Shown here: in pieces, positions 1-9,327 of the stretch
Layout: the number at the start of each line of letters is the position of its first letter
How positions within the stretch are numbered: the first letter of the stretch is position 1
From: Polymyxa betae
Taxonomy: Eukaryota; Endomyxa; Phytomyxea; Plasmodiophorida; Plasmodiophoridae
Reading direction: 5' to 3'
Length of the DNA: 35,997 bases
Assembly (NCBI GenBank): GCA_003693705.1
Contig: RBZT01000979.1
Span: 1-35,997, forward strand
Translations under genes and position numbers: made by a program
The notes under the pieces: generated by a model
Told to the model about the DNA's origin: nothing
The model's input: the letters and a program-made list of their open reading frames with translations, nothing else
The model's database searches: none

Positions 1-1084
1 AATTCTTTAGAGCGGTTTCGTCAGATCGCGATTTCAAGTTACTAGAAAATCTGCCAATCTGGCAGCATGCACTTCGGTCAGGTTATAATGAATATGTGTT
101 TCATTTCCAGCTCGAGTCCCAGCTTCATTCAGCTCAGTCCGTACGGCCACCGTACGGACTCCCAGGGAGTCGAGCCCATTAATATTACGGTACGTCTTCA
201 TATTTTCATCCTGTTCGCATCTTTGTTTAGGCATCAAATTTCTGCGTGAGTCACTGTGTAAGCTCCAACCTTTTGATATTCGTAGAATAGTACTCTGCTT
301 TATATATCATATCTTATAGCTCTTTAATATTCATCTCGGAGATTGAAGTTCATCGGCCAAATAGCTCATGTTGTTGAATCGCTCTACGCCAGTTTCTTGC
401 GTGGGCTGATCTTCAAATCGCGTACAACGCACTTACAAAGGGATTCAAGATTTTATTATGTTTTGTTAATAAATCTGATACACAATCGTCTCAAGCTTAA
501 ACAACAGATTGCCACAAGGTGCATTATGAAGTCGCCGAATACTGTGACGAGTGTGATCTCAATAATGACGATACGCAATGGCAGCATATAACGCTGAATT
601 AATTCGGCAACGTTTCCTTTCGTTGACCCGGAATGATGGGCGATTTCTTTCAGTTGCAAACCAAGAGGCAAGAGATCCAGGCTTTATGCAGAAATGCCAG
701 AGAGCACGCAATCAGATCGGAGGTTTCGGGCTCGACCCGTTAAGAGCAGCAGTCATCTTGGAGCCTTGGACGCAGGCTCTCCTGAGTGAACAATCAATGA
801 AAAATTGCTCAACCTGGTCGCCGCCGGCCGGGCTCGTCGTCAGCCGTAAAATCGACAACGCAGCGTCTATGAAAGTTTGTAGGGAATTCCGTGGCCAAAA
901 ATTGCGAAAATCGGTCATGCAAAACATGGAATTTCGGCGTGAATTTCAGCTCAAGTCTAGAAAAATAAAAAAAATGGAATTTAGACAGTCAATCCTACGG
1001 CGTTTTGTTATAAACTTTTTCGAAAAAATTTGAACTCAGGATCGGTCCCTTGGATTCGTCGCAGTCCGTGAGTCAACTCAGGCA
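1..1084. other. Gene-free region with palindromes
   Basis: I see no supportable gene here. Short open frames exist on both strands, but none matches a family I know and none joins through good splice sites into a longer product. The stretch holds two adjacent perfect palindromes (listed separately). On the minus strand near 580-683 a short frame looks like a helix-turn-helix (LKEIAHHSG...NVAELIQR), but it is closed by stops and may be a decayed transposase or chance. Together with the MITE to the right this looks like a repeat-rich intergenic segment. Confidence 0.5.
136..171. repeat. Two overlapping perfect palindromes
   Basis: AGTCCGTACGG (136-146) and its exact reverse complement (150-160) are separated by three bases. 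Overlapping the right arm, GACTCCC (157-163) and GGGAGTC (165-171) form a second hairpin with a one-base centre. Both are perfect. They may be a remnant of a repeat or a structured site; the sequence alone does not say. Confidence 0.6.
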
Positions 1085-1086
1085 TA

Positions 1087-1112
1087 CAGTGCGGGAAGTC
1101 TTAAACCGACAA
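1087..1112 (+). repeat. Left terminal inverted repeat of MITE
   Basis: 26 bp starting CAGTGCGGG, preceded by TA; exact reverse complement of 1682-1707. Confidence 0.85.
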
Positions 1113-1681
1113 CTTTTGTATGGGAGTTCTTGGGTCTTTATTGGGGCCTCCGGACTAGGTCCGGAACAAAAACTATGCTCATAAATCGATAGATCTCGTC
1201 GTTTGGAAAAAATCTATGATGAAATCTTTGAAAAATAATAGATTCCTGAGTCTATAATGCGGACTTTATTTGTATGAGAATCAGTAGTCATGAGACTTGT
1301 ATGGGCAAAACACGTTGTTAAACAGCGCAGCCCTTCGCGGAGCCTCTGCGCAGCCCTCTCCATTTCCAGTGTGCATTTGATTCGAATTGCACGACCATTT
1401 CAGCGATACTATTCTTGGAAGACTTTGCAAACAACCGTTCCTTTAGCATTGAATTCGGTGCCGTTATCTACTATCCGCCGATGTGCTCGCAAAAGTGAGC
1501 GTTACATGGACTCTTATCGTTTAAAAAGAAGGGAACGTGAGGTTGACACCAGCGCAGGTTGAATATGCTGTGAAGAAGTACCGATCCCATCGGCGGATCC
1601 CCGAGAAAATTCTAGAACTTTTAAGAATTTGCGGCGTGGCCTCCGGCGCGGCCTCTTCTTTCGAAATAAAATTGAGACAAA

Positions 1682-1707
1682 TTGTCGGTTTAAGACTTCC
1701 CGCACTG
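1682..1707 (-). repeat. Right terminal inverted repeat of MITE
   Basis: 26 bp ending CCCGCACTG, followed by TA; exact reverse complement of 1087-1112. Confidence 0.85.
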
Positions 1708-1709
1708 TA

Positions 1710-2358
1710 TCCCGACCAAGGTCCCGATCAACCCTTTCGTCTTGAGTAATGCAGGAATCTCTTGATTTGACCATCTATCACCTACATCTCCCTTTCAGTA
1801 GATCTACTTCGTGACTTGATATTTCCAAAAGGTTATGGGCCGCCTCCATGCTTATTTCACTGCTAACCAAGACGCGTGTGCTCCCCGCCCAACAACCACG
1901 GCCGTGATGAGCAAGAGACCAATTGACGGCTCCCCGACTCTACTGATCGACCCTTGGAGGCTCCAGATACGTCATGCCCTACGGCTCTTCTCCACATGCC
2001 GTAATATTTCCAGACCGCTTTAATTAATCGTTTGCTCTAGCCCGAGCGGTTTCAATGAGGCTCACATTTGAGTAGAAATGATCCAAATTCAATCCCATTT
2101 CTCATAATTTGTCTGTCTAGGTTCCACATTCCATGTTGTTTCCACCTACGATAGTAAGGCGATCTCTGGAGCTTTTGGCATCAGCAAATGTTAATTAAAC
2201 AAAAAAAAGGAACAAAATGTTATCGGATATAAATACAATATTTAATACATATCTATTGTGACTCGTTGTGAAAATTGCGCTTTTAATAGTGTTGTATGAA
2301 CTCCTCTATAGACTAGAGTCCATATTCTACTAACTAATCCGAGTTTATCACAATAATA
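1710..2358. other. Intergenic region before the ZCCHC10-like gene
   Basis: Nothing supportable was found. The right part (about 2190-2358) is AT-rich and probably contains the promoter and 5' leader of the gene starting at 2359. No clear TATA or other element stands out. Confidence 0.4.
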
Positions 2359-3123
2359 ATGTCACGTTTTGGCCAATTATCTGAGCGACGTCGTCCAAGT
2401 CAAAGGCATGGCTCGCAGTCTGGCACGAACGCCACTTGTCAGAAGTGCCTACAGAAGGGGCATTGGACATTCATGTGCCAAAACCCGCCTGCTTACGCCA
2501 AGCGAATCTCCAGAACTAAAGTATTGAAGCGCCCTGATCTATACAAACGTCAGCCAAAGGAGGAGAAGCCACCTGAAATACTGGAATTAGAGGAAGAATT
2601 AGCTGCTGTTGAGAGACAGAGCAAAATGATGAATGATTTGCTACAAAGCTGCAATTCTGATGCGAAATCATCAAATTCATCTTCTTCTGATTCGGATTCA
2701 TCAAGCACATCATCTTCGGATTCTTCTTCAGACTCTGATTCAGATACATCATCGTCTGATTCATCGACTGATAGCACTATAACAGAATCAGATTCAAGCT
2801 CAGATGAAACTTCTGTGGATTCTCGACGTCATCGTGAACGTGTTCGATTGGGGTCACCTCTTGCAAGAACGCCCATACGAGCGCCCACTCGTAATCATGA
2901 GCGACGGCATTTATCGCGGCAGCGTTCATCTCGAAGTAGATCGCCAAGAAATATATCAGCTGAGAATTGGAAAGGATCTCGAGTTCGAAGTCCATCACCT
3001 AATTCAATTGCTAAAGAAAATTCAAGTGGACATCATCTTACCAGTTTATCGCCTACAAAATCTCGTAGATTTGCTCCTAATGATTTTGTTCATCCTGATC
3101 GCAGGCAATATCAAAGAAGATAA
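2359..3123 (+). CDS. ZCCHC10: ZCCHC10-like zinc-knuckle, Ser-rich protein
   Basis: Single-exon gene, 254 aa. A CCHC zinc knuckle (C27-x2-C30-x4-H35-x4-C40, core CQKCLQKGHWTFMC) is followed by the KRISRTKVLKRP stretch that in ZCCHC10 also directly follows the knuckle. A short acidic helix comes next, then a long Ser/Asp/Glu tract (about residues 108-155), then an Arg/Ser-rich tail with SPS and RSRSP motifs resembling splicing-factor RS regions. Human ZCCHC10 has the same order of knuckle, basic segment and Ser tract; the RS-like tail is an extension here. A nuclear, RNA-related role is inferred from knuckle plus RS composition. The biochemical function of the family is not well established. 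The MSRFGQL start is the first in-frame ATG. Confidence 0.8.
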   Translation: MSRFGQLSERRRPSQRHGSQSGTNATCQKCLQKGHWTFMCQNPPAYAKRISRTKVLKRPDLYKRQPKEEKPPEILELEEELAAVERQSKMMNDLLQSCNSDAKSSNSSSSDSDSSSTSSSDSSSDSDSDTSSSDSSTDSTITESDSSSDETSVDSRRHRERVRLGSPLARTPIRAPTRNHERRHLSRQRSSRSRSPRNISAENWKGSRVRSPSPNSIAKENSSGHHLTSLSPTKSRRFAPNDFVHPDRRQYQRR

Positions 3124-3245
3124 ATTGCCGCTCTAGATAGACTATTACTAAAACGTATTTTGTTTCAGACATTAATTAGGTGTTTGACTAGTAATTTGAC
3201 GAAACCAATATTTAATGTAAAACATGCAATGATGATGATGGTGAA

Positions 3246-4358
3246 TTAAGAACATGCAACGACAGATCCAGGTATAGACTTATTGTCCTTCACAACATTG
3301 GAAGAACGTAGAATCATCCGCTGAGCAAAACGAAGGAGCTGTCTCCAGAATACTGGATTTGGCATTATTCGTGGTCGCTTCTTCTTTGTTAAAGATAATG
3401 CATCGAAAATGGAATATCCGCATCTTGCAGAGAGATAAGCAAGAACTAGAGCAACAGATCTGCTCGTGCCTTTGTTCGAATGAACTAAGATACGGCCACC
3501 ACCACGAATAGCTTTATCGATGAAGGCAATAGCTTCATCAAAGTATTCGCTAATATCTGTATGTGCTGATTCTCGAATTTGTAGATGAAGATAAGAAACC
3601 TTGATAGGAACCTGATGTGCAGGAACTTCAGCTGCAGCATTTAATATGTGAGTAATACGTGATTCACGAAGAAATGTCACATCACAAGCATGATATGATT
3701 CTCCAAGATATAATCCAGCAACAATCTCATCCGCATAAATTGATCCAAATCGAGTCTGTCCTTCAAGCATGGCTCTATCAGGATGACCTTCAAATTGATC
3801 TAAACCAGATGGCACGACAATATCATGTTGCCGATTATCACCATCAATTCTTTGATCGGCAACCAAATTACTGAAATTCCCTGATTCGGAAAAGACGAGA
3901 AGCTGATGCCAGAAACCACGATTAGGTTTAATCCGAGGTCGTTGCATTTTGATGAATGCTAATGCATCATAAAGAGAATAATTGTGCATTGCTACCAAAT
4001 ATGCAATAACCAATGATGGACCACGACTGACACCATGGACACAATGAACCAAAACAGCACCATTATTAGAGAGCGCTTGATGGATAAACTGAATGGCAGG
4101 CTTGAAGTATTCAGAGATGTTGAACAGGTCATTATCATTGATAGGAAGATGTAGATACTTGATAGGAGTATGATGTCGATGGAAACAATCTGCCTCGGCA
4201 GCAGCATTAAGGATATGTGTGATAGACAACTGATTGAGAATATGCAGATTTCTGGCGTGTGACAGATCCCCGAGATATAGTCCATCGATAAGAGATGAAG
4301 GTGGCAGCAGACTGGTCCGATTTGCAGGTCGATACCTGAATTTCGTGGATTTCATCAT
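3246..4358 (-). CDS. Tandem dual-specificity phosphatase (active + pseudophosphatase domains)
   Basis: Single exon, 370 aa, two dual-specificity phosphatase domains. Domain 1 (about 22-157) keeps the catalytic loop HCVHGVSR (nucleophile C106, Arg112) and a candidate general acid D75. Domain 2 (about 207-345) has HSNKGTSR: the nucleophile position is Ser294, and the residue aligned with D75 is Glu263, so it should not catalyse dephosphorylation but may bind phosphoproteins, as STYX-type pseudophosphatases do. The domains share ITHILNAAAE and ISEYF blocks, pointing to internal duplication followed by loss of activity in the second. No MAPK-binding (rhodanese) domain, signal peptide or membrane segment is seen, so it is an atypical, probably cytosolic DUSP. 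Substrate unknown. Confidence 0.88.
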   Translation of the reverse strand: MMKSTKFRYRPANRTSLLPPSSLIDGLYLGDLSHARNLHILNQLSITHILNAAAEADCFHRHHTPIKYLHLPINDNDLFNISEYFKPAIQFIHQALSNNGAVLVHCVHGVSRGPSLVIAYLVAMHNYSLYDALAFIKMQRPRIKPNRGFWHQLLVFSESGNFSNLVADQRIDGDNRQHDIVVPSGLDQFEGHPDRAMLEGQTRFGSIYADEIVAGLYLGESYHACDVTFLRESRITHILNAAAEVPAHQVPIKVSYLHLQIRESAHTDISEYFDEAIAFIDKAIRGGGRILVHSNKGTSRSVALVLAYLSARCGYSIFDALSLTKKKRPRIMPNPVFWRQLLRFAQRMILRSSNVVKDNKSIPGSVVACS

Positions 4359-4408
4359 GACAGAGAAATGATTAATGATGGGGTGACCCCAGACCCCCGT
4401 CTACTTCT

Positions 4409-4419
4409 CCCCCCCCCCC
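4409..4419 (+). repeat. C11 homopolymer
   Basis: A run of 11 C in the short gap between the DUSP start and the DAGL stop. Unusual in this AT-rich context and a place where read length errors are likely. Confidence 0.8.
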
Positions 4420-4464
4420 GGTCACGGCATGCTATATCATAGTACACATACTATCGACTGTAGA

Positions 4465-6869
4465 TTAACTCACGACATCTTCTATTACAATCTCTAAAGT
4501 TCTATCAGGAATTTGTAGATTACCTAGCGCATCCAGATAGGCCTGAGGGAAATGCTGCACCATCATCGACTTGGAAACAATAATCTCATCCAATGACGTT
4601 CTGTCTAGTGGATATATCAGCATCCTTTCAATTCTCTCTATTCCACAAAAGCGGGGTTCTGCATTTGAATGCTTCTCTTTCACAATATGGAACAAACGTC
4701 CAGGAACCTGGTAGCAGAATTCATCAATCATTTCAAATTGAAGCATGATAATCTTACATATAATTTTGGTTCTGAAGACATCTGCAGTACGTTCTCTACT
4801 GATCGAAAGAATCCTGAAGCAATCTGTATCAGATTTGATTAAGCATTCATGATTGGTGCTACCATTATCTCCTGCCAGATTGGAGATGAATGCTAATTTT
4901 GAATTTGATCTGCTAGAGGCAGACCTAAGGACATCACTTCGAGATAAATACAATACACATTGATTAGATTTGGCAATATCCAGCAATGAAGCCATCAAGA
5001 TTTTCAATCTTCGAATACTTCGCAATGATAATCGAGGAATGATGTCATTGCGGAATACAATTGCAGTTATACAAGATGCGATATCAGATTCTGCAATAGT
5101 AATATCTGCAATCTGCAGTGGTGCATAAGCAAAACATAACAGTGAGCGTCCTTTCCATGGACATAAGTTTGCAACTTTCTGGCACATTAACGCCATTGAA
5201 GATGCAACAGCGCTTCCGAAAGAATGTCCATTTAAAACGATTCGATATGAAGGATGCGCTTCCAAGAACACTGCAAACGATAATTAGCTATGTTTTGATG
5301 AAGGATAAAAATTACAACATACTTTGAACTGCTTCAGAGTCGCGAAGTTCCGATAGAATCTTCATCGCTGCGTTAAAGACGCCAGAATGAACATGACTTC
5401 CTGGGAATCCATAATCATCTAGCATTTGCAAATCAATAAGAAGGTCATTAAGTAAGTCTTGAACAGAATGGGTTCCTCGAACTGAAACCACCATTGTCTG
5501 TGTTTCATGATCAGCACATACCTAATCACAAGTCAGTATTGAAATACGCCTAACAAACTGAAAGGTCCTGACATAAAACACAGCAGTTCCAGCTTGGGAT
5601 GTTAAATTGGCATATATCAGATCTGAAGGATCAATTCCAGAACGCAGCAAGAAGGCTTTAATTGAGCAAAAGCAACATCCTGATGAGTGAATATTTTTAC
5701 GGTTGCTTTGAAAGCAATTCGGCAGGCAACAAACCGCATACGGTTTCATGATAGCATGTAATGGAGCTCCATAAGCTGCCAGGGAATATTTATAATAATG
5801 TTTTGCCAAGCGAATACGTTCCCAATCGTCTTCATTCTATCTAGAAAATTCAAACGTGTTTGTGCTTTATAAACAAAAAACATATTATTTACCAGCTGAG
5901 GCTGAGCATCACTTAAAGGTAGGCAATGAGCCCTTTCACATGAATCACCCTCGCAAGATGAATGTATCCTTAAACCCGATATGATGTCTCCAGAGCAATA
6001 GCCCAGATTTCTTCGAGCAATTTGTAAAGAACGAACCAAAGTTAACGTCAAGATAGTATCACTAAAGCTTAGATCAGGAAAATCAACAGCTATATGCTGG
6101 AGATGCTTAGCGATGGAAGTAAATCCTTGCTCTTCTCTGGAAAAAAATGGTCTCAGCTTTAACTCTTGCTCTGTTGGAAATGTACATTACAAATCATGTA
6201 TGCGATTCTTGCCAAACCAGCAAGTATGACATAGTAAACATTTAGTTAATGATCTCCAGTCATCAACAGTTCCTGCAGCATCAAATTTGAAAGTCTTCGT
6301 GACAAACAGCTAAACTCTTACGTGATCTAATATGGCCACGAGTCATTACGAAAGCACAAATGCCATTAAGCGCAATAGCAATCCATCCAGTAATTACAAA
6401 TATCAAAATAATTGCAGATATATCAGTTTGTTGACACTGAGTAGAGACATAAATGCCAAGAAATGTTCCAACAAGTGTAAGCAGCAATCTAACTGCTGTT
6501 AGAGCTGTTGCAGAAACTGAAAGGGTATTGGGTCCAACATCATTAAAAATTGGATTTTTAAAATGCTTAATAACAGCAGATATAAGGACAGCAGCATGCA
6601 GTAATAACTCGCTAACAGATACAACAATGATGATAGCAAATAAAATGGAAATAGCAGAGTTGGTCGCAGAGCCGATTTTGCAGAGGCCAACTGTTCCTTG
6701 AAATGCATCTGATATGAAAGACAGACTGAGGATCCATGATAAAAGGAGAGGCAATTGCAGAATCTAACAGAATGGATGTGAGATTGTATCTGAAAAGTAT
6801 AAAAGAGCAGACCATATTACAACATGTCCATGTCAGTAATTGAATGGTGTCTGTCCTTAATGACTTCAT
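4465..6869 (-). CDS. Diacylglycerol lipase (DAGL-type, class 3 lipase), 7 exons
   Basis: Exons, 5' to 3': 6869-6813, 6763-6322, 6272-6191, 6136-5893, 5836-5573, 5521-5323, 5270-4465; they join into 697 aa. The N-terminal part has several hydrophobic segments (about residues 20-160), like the four-TM region of DAGL. Next comes a DAGL-like linker containing GDIISGL, then SLAAYG, and the alpha/beta-hydrolase domain with VVSVRGT, the nucleophile elbow GHSFG (Ser446), NDIIPRLS (Asp505) and a C-terminal MMVQHFP (His669). These match the Ser-Asp-His triad and the PGRLFHIV block of DAGL alpha/beta. The enzyme should cleave sn-1 of diacylglycerol to give a 2-monoacylglycerol at a membrane. Most introns are 49-56 nt. 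The first exon (19 aa) and the GTCTGC and GTCAGG donors are the least certain joins. Confidence 0.85.
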
Positions 6870-7088
6870 TCTGTAACTAAATGTTTAAATCATATTAATA
6901 AATCATGCATCATGATAGAGTAGAGACAGTACATACCTCTCTTACAGATATTTTCATTGTAGTAATTACTACTGTATAAATCTCAATCTAATATCTATCA
7001 GATCAACTCACAATAACACACAAGTACAAGCCATCAAGTTAAATCAAGAAATTATTTAGACAGATACCTAAGAGCGAATTTGGGTAAA

Positions 7089-7844
7089 TCAATGTGAACA
7101 GAGACGTATATGACTCTTAAGCCTAGGCAGATTAGATTGTATCTGACCACATTTATGGCAGGCTAAAGGCTTGTTTAACAGAGAATTGTAATAGCTCTCA
7201 TCAATCTAATATCGTGATATTTAAACAATCAAACAACCAATAGATATAATGATGACATACATCAAGTCTGCCTTTAGATTCAATTTCATTTAGCACATAA
7301 TCAGGTGATAGGAAGAAATTACTACAGAATGAGTTCCAATGTTTCTTATTTTTGATACATTCCGAATCCATATCTGTACTCTAATAAAAACATGAACAAC
7401 ATTGTTGCAGAAACCCAATTTGATATGCTTACTATTAAATGCAAATGCAACTGATCTAAACTCGGAATAGCATGAAATCCAAATTTATATCTTCCTGGCT
7501 CCAGCGACCCTGCTTCGACCAATCTAAAGCATTTAGTGAAATATCAGAAATGGAAATAGGATTGATTACCTATGAGCGACACGTTTTGCAAACTGAATGA
7601 GATGATGTAATAAAGGAATATGTTGACATGTTAAATGTTGAATAGATGGAGTATATGATCTGGGTATAATAAGAAGATGACGTTGTGATTTAGGATATCT
7701 ATCATATATAGCAATATAATCATTATCAATATCATATATTATAGGTCTATAACATTCAGGTTGTTTCATAATATCTACTAATGCTGATTTCCATGAAGAT
7801 GGTCTTGGTACATGTTCCCATAGTTTACCTGAATTAACATACAT
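7089..7844 (-). CDS. APTX: Aprataxin (HIT domain + C-terminal zinc finger), FHA-less, 4 exons
   Basis: Exons: 7844-7570, 7523-7433, 7380-7261, 7205-7089 (200 aa). The HIT domain has YPKSQRHLLIIPR and GFHAIPSLDQLHLHLI; exon 3 gives STDMDSECIKNKKHWNSF, nearly the aprataxin signature after the HIT motif. The C-terminal finger is C178-x2-C181-x12-H194-x3-C198. Aprataxins remove 5'-AMP from abortive DNA ligation products. The predicted nucleophile is H118; the first histidine of the usual HxHxH is Gln116 here. No N-terminal FHA domain is present, as in yeast Hnt3 and plant proteins, so XRCC-dependent recruitment is not expected. Introns are 46-55 nt. The ATG at 7844 is the only upstream in-frame start before AT-rich intergenic DNA. 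Confidence 0.87.
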
Positions 7845-8333
7845 ATTGAATATATAATAATACAGGATATAACCTCCTATAAACTATATATTATGAATAT
7901 GATATTCATCGCAATTACTCACTACTTATGCATTGTATTTCCTATTTGATATAAAAGTGAGTCTACAGCCACACATATATTACAGTATATGCTAAATACA
8001 ATTTATTCAATAGATCTCATCATGTTTTCCCTTTAATGAAGAGATTTGACAATCTGTATATCAGTATATGTAACTTTTCGTTGCTGAGAGTTTTACTCTG
8101 CTTGGAATCTGGGAATATGAGACAGGTTTTAGTACATAAATCATTTGTTAGATGGATTCAATAAAACCCAAACTGAAAGCTTTGAAAAACAGAATTGAGA
8201 AAAATATGAGATTAGGTCAATAATTGAAGCTATATGAAAGAGCATTAATATAAAAATGGAAAGTCCGTGACGGAGTCCGAATTCCGATTGCTCTAACTAC
8301 CATCAGCTGTATCAGAAATCGAATTTTATCATC
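7845..8333. other. Divergent intergenic region between APTX and RPS13
   Basis: 489 bp, strongly AT-rich, no gene seen. It must hold promoters for the minus-strand aprataxin gene and the plus-strand RPS13 gene. No distinct motif could be assigned. Confidence 0.5.
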
Positions 8334-8789
8334 ATGGGTCGTATGCACAGCAAAGGTAAGGGTATCTCGCGTTCGGCTCTGCCTTACCGTCGTACACCTC
8401 CATCATGGTGCAAGACTGATGCTGATACTGTTAAGAATGAGATTGTTAAATATGCCAAGAAGGGTATGACCCCATCACAAATTGGGGTTGTATTACGTGA
8501 TTCGCAGGGTATTCCTCAGGTTACAACTATTACTGGACAAAAGATTCTTCGTATTCTCAAGGTTGTTGGTATGGCACCAGAGATTCCTGAAGATCTTTAC
8601 CATCTCATTAAGAAAGCTGTTAATGTTCGTCGTCATTTGGAGAAGAACCGCAAGGATTATGATTCCAAGTTCCGTCTTATTCTTGTGGAATCTCGTATTC
8701 ATCGTCTTGCTCGTTATTACAAGAAGACCCGAGCTCTTGCTCCTACATGGAAGTACAACTCTGCTACTGCCAGTACTATGGTCGCCTAA
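8334..8789 (+). CDS. RPS13: 40S ribosomal protein S13 (uS15)
   Basis: 151 aa, the usual eukaryotic length, intronless. Begins [12 protein letters not shown] and continues [52 protein letters not shown] and ends STMVA, collinear with human RPS13. It is a core protein of the small ribosomal subunit in the cytosol. Codon use is more biased than in neighbours (many CGT, ATT, GTT, AAG), as expected for a highly expressed gene. The lack of introns stands out in this intron-rich neighbourhood. Confidence 0.98.
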   Translation: MGRMHSKGKGISRSALPYRRTPPSWCKTDADTVKNEIVKYAKKGMTPSQIGVVLRDSQGIPQVTTITGQKILRILKVVGMAPEIPEDLYHLIKKAVNVRRHLEKNRKDYDSKFRLILVESRIHRLARYYKKTRALAPTWKYNSATASTMVA

Positions 8790-9327
8790 ATAATACAATG
8801 TTCCTCTGATTGTCACATTCTAGAGGGATGATATGGTCTTACCTGTAATTAATCAGGAAGGCAATATCATCGCCTGACATATAAATGTGTTTTAACACAT
8901 ATATAGATACTGTAGATTATTACTGTATATTGAATAAATAACATTCTCCACTTGTTTCAATAATAATGTCTTAATGCTGGACTCCTCTAGTTCGTATAGC
9001 TATAGGCTATGTACAGACACTTGTAGCCTGATCTTATCAAGATCAGAAGCTCCTACTACTAGTTATGTCGTTAGATTGTGTTAATATGCAGGCTGTTATG
9101 AGATTTATTTCTCAATTGATGAATACATTTACTATAGTAGCTGTATATGTTGCAATATGAATATCCCTCTATATAATTCAGTCACAGATATATTATTATC
9201 AGTATCATCATATTAATCTATCTCCTCCCTCTCTATCTATCTCATTCATATAATTATATATACATCTATCAGGTATCGCTCAAACATCACCAATATTCGC
9301 ATTTGATCTGAATGTAATCTTGACCTA
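8790..9327. other. Intergenic region RPS13-USP
   Basis: 538 bp of AT-rich sequence with many stops in all frames and pyrimidine-rich tracts around 9220-9250. No gene or RNA structure was recognised. It should contain the RPS13 3' end and the USP promoter. Confidence 0.4.

Larger units (their letters stand above)
1085..1709. mobile_element. Tc1/mariner-type MITE, 621 bp, with TIRs and TA target duplication
   Basis: A 26-bp inverted repeat beginning CAGTGCGGGAAG occurs at 1087-1112 and, exactly reverse-complemented, at 1682-1707. Each end is flanked by TA (1085-1086 and 1708-1709), the duplicated target of Tc1/mariner elements, whose termini typically begin CAGT. The 621-bp interior has no transposase: no DDE/D-type frame or recognisable signature, only short broken ORFs. 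It is therefore a non-autonomous MITE or deletion derivative. An internal 7-bp-arm hairpin (TCCGGAC 1149-1155, GTCCGGA 1159-1165) is also present. Identical arms suggest a fairly recent insertion. Confidence 0.85.

Noticed and set aside
456-671. Minus-strand ORF with a helix-turn-helix look
   Set aside because: Short, no ATG start, no conserved partner domain; may be a transposase relic but cannot be supported.
578-1033. 151-aa plus-strand ORF
   Set aside because: No recognisable family, composition drifts into AT-rich Lys/Phe coding at the end, and it lies in a repeat-rich segment; likely chance.
2516-3136. Long open frames on both strands overlapping the Ser-rich tract of the ZCCHC10-like gene
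   Set aside because: They are shadows of a low-complexity coding region (repeats of TCA/TCT/GAT) and show no family motifs; the CCHC frame is clearly the coding one.
6137-6190. Apparent premature TAA in the DAGL gene
   Set aside because: A 54-nt GT-AG intron with a strong pyrimidine tract (TTTTTTTCCAG) removes it and keeps the frame, so the gene is not broken.
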